DNA of 64,000 nt from JAWWPG01 sp038254365 (GTDB taxonomy: Bacteria; Actinomycetota; Actinomycetes; Propionibacteriales; Nocardioidaceae): NCBI GenBank assembly GCA_038254365.1, contig JBBSGI010000009.1, positions 1 to 64,000 of the forward strand, written 5' to 3'. A program made the position numbers and the translations under genes. The notes under the pieces are model-generated. The model was given only the letters and a program-made list of their open reading frames with translations, did no database searches and was not told where the DNA came from. Below are positions 60,665-64,000 of this stretch, one piece after another; the stretch's first letter is position 1; each line of letters starts with the position of its first letter.

Positions 60665-62062
60665 TCACAGCAGTACCGGTTCGGCGTGAAGCGGCGCCAC
60701 GTCTTCGAGGGAGCGCCGCGACGGGTCGCGTCCGCCGTTGACCGCGGCGACGCCGACGGCGACCGCGCCGATCAACCAGAATCCCGCCACGAGCAGGTAG
60801 GACACGGTGGCGCCGAGGTCAGCGGCGATGCTGGGCAGGGCCAGGGTGCCGATGATCGCCCCGATGCGGCCGACCGCGACCGACGCCCCGACGCCGACCC
60901 CGCGCAGGTGCGTCGGGAAGAGCTCGGTGAACGTCGGGTAGGCCGACGTCCAGGCCGCGGTGCCCATGCCGTTGGCGACGACGAAGGCCAGCGTCACCCA
61001 CACGGCACTGCCGCTCTGGGTGGCCACGGAGAGCACGGCCACGGCGATCGCCGACAGGAGGTAACAAGCGCCGACCGTGCGCCTGTGGCCGACCCGATCA
61101 AACAAGCTGGCCATGATCAGGCCCCCAGCGAGCGCGCCCACGTTGCCGACGATGTAGAAGACCGGAATTCCGGATTGAGAGATGTCGATCTGCGGGAGCA
61201 CGACCACCGACATCAGCGCGAACAGCCCGTAATAGCCGAACGCTTCGGCAAGATCGAGCATGGACCCCAATGCGAGCCGGCCCGGGTAGTGGCGCACCAG
61301 TTCGGCCAGCGCCGACCTCGTCGAAGCGACGACCGCAGGCCCGGACGCCGGGCTGGTCAGGGTCACCACCGGCGTCCGATCGCCTTCCAGCACCCGGATT
61401 GTCTGCTCGGCCTCAGTCATCCGCCCCTGGGAGGCCAGCCACCGTGGTGACTCTGGGATGCGGCGTCGGAAGAACAGCACGACAAGGGCGACCAGGCCGC
61501 CGAGGATGAACATGTAGCGCCAGGACACCGCGCTGGACAGGGCCAGGGTGTCGAGTGCGAAGTAGGCCAGCAGCCCAGCCAGGATGGCGCCAATCGGCCA
61601 GAAATTCATGACCAGCGCGTTCGCCTTCCCACGCACGCGCGCTGGCATGAACTCGGCGATGGCGGCGTTCACGATCGAGTATTCGGCCCCGACCCCGAGC
61701 GCGGCCAGGAAACGGAAGCCATAGACGAAACTCAGATTCGGGCTCAAGCCCGTGAGCACAGTGAAGCCCGCGTACCAGAGCAGGGTGGCCACGAACAAGC
61801 GCCGCCGCCCGAAGCGGTCGGCTAGACGACCGCCGACGACCGCCCCGAACAGGATGCCGACGAGCCAGATGGCAAGTACCGCGTCCCGCTCGAACATGCT
61901 CGCACCGAAGTGGTCGCCGAGCGGCCCGACAGCGCTGCTAAATATTTGTACTTCGAAGGAGTCGAACAGCCAGCCCGCGCCGAGCGCAATCAAGATCGTG
62001 GTGTGCAGACGTCGCCACGCCGCGTCGTCGAGGCGCCTACCGAGGTCGGTCTCAGTCGCCAT
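60665..62062 (-). CDS. MFS transporter, metabolite:H+ symporter type
   Basis: The 465-residue membrane protein has 12 segments, with motif A LFGAVVGGRLADRFGRRR and the central RRRIPESPRWLASQGR that marks sugar/organic-acid MFS carriers. It could import or export the cluster's substrate or product. The ATG at 62062 has GGAG seven bases upstream. The upstream glycosyltransferase gene overlaps its start by 11 bases. Confidence 0.87.
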   Translation of the reverse strand: MATETDLGRRLDDAAWRRLHTTILIALGAGWLFDSFEVQIFSSAVGPLGDHFGASMFERDAVLAIWLVGILFGAVVGGRLADRFGRRRLFVATLLWYAGFTVLTGLSPNLSFVYGFRFLAALGVGAEYSIVNAAIAEFMPARVRGKANALVMNFWPIGAILAGLLAYFALDTLALSSAVSWRYMFILGGLVALVVLFFRRRIPESPRWLASQGRMTEAEQTIRVLEGDRTPVVTLTSPASGPAVVASTRSALAELVRHYPGRLALGSMLDLAEAFGYYGLFALMSVVVLPQIDISQSGIPVFYIVGNVGALAGGLIMASLFDRVGHRRTVGACYLLSAIAVAVLSVATQSGSAVWVTLAFVVANGMGTAAWTSAYPTFTELFPTHLRGVGVGASVAVGRIGAIIGTLALPSIAADLGATVSYLLVAGFWLIGAVAVGVAAVNGGRDPSRRSLEDVAPLHAEPVLL

Positions 62063-62876
62063 CAAGCTTCTCCTTCGTCATGCTGGGCCGGTGCAACGTC
62101 TGGGACCGTCCCCGCAGGCGTGGCACGGTGATCCCCGGTCCGGCCTCGTAGCGGAGCCGGATCTGCTCAGGGGACACGCCGGTGAGGAACAGCAGCTTCA
62201 GGTACTGCATGAACGCGATCATCCGCAGCGTCCCGTGCTCAGTGAGGCGACGCGATGCGGCGGTGCTGGTCGCGGTGAGCACGACCATCCGCCCTGCCCG
62301 GTGCAGGCGTCGGGAGAACTCGAAGTCCTCCATCAGCGGCAGGGGGGCGAATCCGCCGAGTCGGTCGAAGGTGTCGCGGCGCACGAACATGGCCTGGTCG
62401 CCGAAGACGTGGTGCAGGCGGCGCGCCCGCAGCGTGGACACGCGGGCGAGGTAGTCCAAAGTCGGGGTGCGGCTATCAAAATGGAGAGTGAGCCCGCCGC
62501 CGACGGTGCCCGGGTCGCTCAGGGCCTCACGGATCTGCTCCAGCGCGTCCGGTGCGACGGCGGTGTCGGCGTGCACGAACCACAGGACGTCCCCGTGGGT
62601 GTGGCCTGCCCCTTCGTTCATCTGTCTAGCCCGTCCGGGGGCAGTCGTGACCACGCACGCCTGAGCGGCGGCCAGGTCGGGTGTGGCATCGCTGCTGCCG
62701 CCGTCGACCACGATGAGCTCGCAGTCGGGGAAGTCTTGGCGTAGCCGCCGCAGCGCGTCGCTGATGATCGGCGCCTCGTTGAGCACTGGTACGACGATGG
62801 ACACGGCCAGGTTGTTGCACGCGGGCTCGCGCGATCGCCCGGACTTCGCCCCACCGGTCCTCGTTGACGCGCTCAT
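62052..62876 (-). CDS. TIGR04283-like family 2 glycosyltransferase
   Basis: The 274-residue GT-A transferase starts its domain with VSIVVPVLNEAPIISDAL. It has LIVVDGGSSDATPDL, the metal-binding VLWFVHADTAV (DxD-like), and FVRRDTFDRLGGF. The family (often annotated 'arsenosugar biosynthesis' or 'rSAM/selenodomain-associated transferase 2') accompanies a DUF2064 transferase, and that partner is the next gene upstream (ATGA overlap). The sugar and acceptor are unknown. Confidence 0.83.
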   Translation of the reverse strand: MSASTRTGGAKSGRSREPACNNLAVSIVVPVLNEAPIISDALRRLRQDFPDCELIVVDGGSSDATPDLAAAQACVVTTAPGRARQMNEGAGHTHGDVLWFVHADTAVAPDALEQIREALSDPGTVGGGLTLHFDSRTPTLDYLARVSTLRARRLHHVFGDQAMFVRRDTFDRLGGFAPLPLMEDFEFSRRLHRAGRMVVLTATSTAASRRLTEHGTLRMIAFMQYLKLLFLTGVSPEQIRLRYEAGPGITVPRLRGRSQTLHRPSMTKEKLDGD

Positions 62877-63553
62877 CCCGGCTCCAACGACTGCTCGATC
62901 GCCGAGGTGACGATGGCGTGGATCGACGGCGGCAGCGCCCCGTCGGCAGCAAGTGCGCGCGCGTCGGCAGGGAGGTCAAGGTCCCTCAGTTCGGGTAGGA
63001 ATGCGACAGTCAACCCGGCCGCGCGTGCCGCGGCGACGCTCCTTTCCAGCACGCACGGACCGCCCCATGAGGCCGGGTCGATCTCGAACACCTCGCCTAC
63101 CGGCCGGCGCACTGCGATGAGGTAGTAGCCGCCGTCTAGAGCGGGGCCGAACACCACGTCGTGCCCCGCCTCGAGCAACCGGACCGCTGCGACGATAAGG
63201 CCCGACGTCAGGCTGGGCACATCAGTGCCGATCAGCACGACCGGGCCGGGTCGGGTCGCTGCGGCGTGCGCTACCGCAGCGGACATCCGTGAACCGAGAT
63301 GGCTGCCTTGCTGGGCGACGACGGCCACGGCAGGTCCTACCGTGGCCGCTACCTCGGTCACAGCGTCGGGAGGGTCGACCGCGACGATCAGGCGCGTCGG
63401 AGCTGCCCGCAGCGCGGTAGCTGCGGTGTGCACGATCAGGGCGTGTTGCAGTCGGGCGCATCCGGTAGCCCCGAGCAGCGGCTGCAGCCGCGTCTTCGTC
63501 CGGCCCGGGCGTGCGGCTCGCGCCATCACCACAACCGTCGGGAGCAGGTTCAC
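62873..63553 (-). CDS. TIGR04282/DUF2064-like transferase
   Basis: The 226-residue protein matches the DUF2064 (TIGR04282, 'rSAM/selenodomain-associated transferase 1') family. It has VVVMARAARPGRTKTRL at the start, VVLIGTDVPSLT, VVFGPALDGGYYLI and a C-terminal LRDLDLPADARAL. It has a nucleotide-sugar transferase-like fold. GTG at 63553 lies inside the stop of the upstream gene (GTGA). It pairs with the TIGR04283-like gene downstream. Confidence 0.83.
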   Translation of the reverse strand: MNLLPTVVVMARAARPGRTKTRLQPLLGATGCARLQHALIVHTAATALRAAPTRLIVAVDPPDAVTEVAATVGPAVAVVAQQGSHLGSRMSAAVAHAAATRPGPVVLIGTDVPSLTSGLIVAAVRLLEAGHDVVFGPALDGGYYLIAVRRPVGEVFEIDPASWGGPCVLERSVAAARAAGLTVAFLPELRDLDLPADARALAADGALPPSIHAIVTSAIEQSLEPG

Positions 63554-64000
63554 GTGTCGAACCGGTAGTTGGTGCCGATGGTGGGCAGCAGCGGCAGCGT
63601 CCGACGCAGTGCGACGTTCTCGATGGGGTCGAGCACGCTGTGCTGGACGCAGGCCGGGACGAGTTCCCCGGTCTCGGGGTGCGCCATCGCATATGAGCAC
63701 GCCTGAAGCCGCTGCTGGACGGCCAGCACGCAGGGCTCTGTGCTGGTCTCGCCGCGCTGCAGCGCCTCCCACGCGGGCGCGACATCGCTGGCGTCCATGA
63801 ACGAGTGCATCACGAACGTCACCGGCCGGATCCGGCGCTGGCGCATGAGGTTCCGGACACCGACCTTGGCGAGCATGCGTACCGCCCAGCCGGTGAAGAC
63901 TATGGCGGCCGAAGGATGGCGAGCGATGACCCGCAGCAGCTTTATGATCAGCGTCGGCAACGGTGTGCCGGCGAAGTCGACCCCGCCGAGATGTCGGAAG
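63550..64000 (-). CDS. C-terminal part of a protein running off the window
   Basis: At least 149 residues are visible, and the frame is open to the window edge. They include a basic helix region (NLMRQRRIRPVTFVMHSF) and three cysteines in a spacing that could bind an iron-sulfur cluster (CVLAVQQRLQAC, then VPACVQHSVLDP). Such a tail would fit a radical SAM enzyme's auxiliary-cluster domain, but the catalytic part is not in the window. It is translationally coupled to the DUF2064 gene, so it leads or continues this operon. Confidence 0.6.
   Translation of the reverse strand, partial: FRHLGGVDFAGTPLPTLIIKLLRVIARHPSAAIVFTGWAVRMLAKVGVRNLMRQRRIRPVTFVMHSFMDASDVAPAWEALQRGETSTEPCVLAVQQRLQACSYAMAHPETGELVPACVQHSVLDPIENVALRRTLPLLPTIGTNYRFDT

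Overview
The window is GC-rich, densely packed chromosomal DNA from an actinomycete (Actinomycetota). The evidence is a mycothiol-dependent formaldehyde/S-nitrosomycothiol dehydrogenase, the Mec/CysM cysteine pair, actinobacterial small families (DUF2277, DUF5302), an MprAB-PepD stress module, a TmsA/TmsB-type 10-methyl fatty acid pair, F420-type nitroreductase remains, and frequent GTG starts with GTGA/ATGA overlaps. Many genes appear leaderless: a TANNNT -10 element lies 6-7 bases before the start codon. Genus cannot be fixed from sequence alone. No tRNA, rRNA, CRISPR array, transposase or integrase was seen, and no gene-free stretch exceeds about 300 bases.

Layout. 0-5 kb: AlkB-like dioxygenase with an SOS-box-like site, pentapeptide-repeat protein, tmsAB, hemerythrin-domain protein, DUF2277. 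5.2-6.4 kb: trpS preceded by a Trp-Trp leader peptide and attenuator. 6.6-10.7 kb: mscR, MBL hydrolase, two related lipoproteins (one truncated), mec and cysM (no cysO). 10.7-22.5 kb: transporters (MFS, DMT, a heterodimeric ABC exporter), DUF5302, HisC-like aminotransferase, a joint where ddaH and a GntR regulator have both lost their 5' ends, a small membrane protein, LMW-PTP and fructosamine kinase. 22.5-25.9 kb: MprA/MprB-like two-component system and PepD-like protease, with matching 11-bp-period boxes. 25.9-30.1 kb: HelD-type helicase translationally coupled to a PhzE/TrpEG-type chorismate enzyme. 30.3-33.9 kb: branched-chain 2-oxoacid dehydrogenase E1alpha/E1beta/E2. 34-38.5 kb: SRPBCC protein, MFS exporter with a tandem-MarR regulator, CoA-transferase.

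38.6-44.7 kb is the most striking block. A cobalamin riboswitch leads an operon of a secreted alpha-barrel protein, a surface-anchored DUF4430-like protein, and a complete ECF transporter (T, fused A-A', S). The two secreted proteins together resemble the two domains of animal transcobalamin/intrinsic factor, which suggests a B12 capture-and-uptake machine. 44.6-49.6 kb: phenylacetate activation and processing genes (paaK, paaI, paaN) with a GNAT and a methyltransferase. 49.7-57.3 kb: fatty acid desaturase, a frameshifted dedA, Rrf2 regulator, chorismate mutase, MOSC protein, TrpB2, an F420-type nitroreductase broken by a 17-bp tandem duplication, CtaG, a flavodoxin-family fragment, and a small Lys-rich protein.

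57.5-64 kb: a cluster of a methyltransferase, TVP38 protein, a metallophosphoesterase-radical SAM fusion, MFS transporter, and the paired TIGR04283- and TIGR04282-like transferases. It ends in a gene that runs off the window. This resembles radical-SAM-associated biosynthetic islands whose product is unknown here.

Themes: lipid tailoring (TmsAB, desaturase, Bkd), stress and damage response (AlkB, MprAB-PepD, HelD, MscR), aromatic/Trp metabolism (trpS, chorismate mutase, PhzE-like, TrpB2, Pat), and several deletion or frameshift scars that mark recent gene decay.
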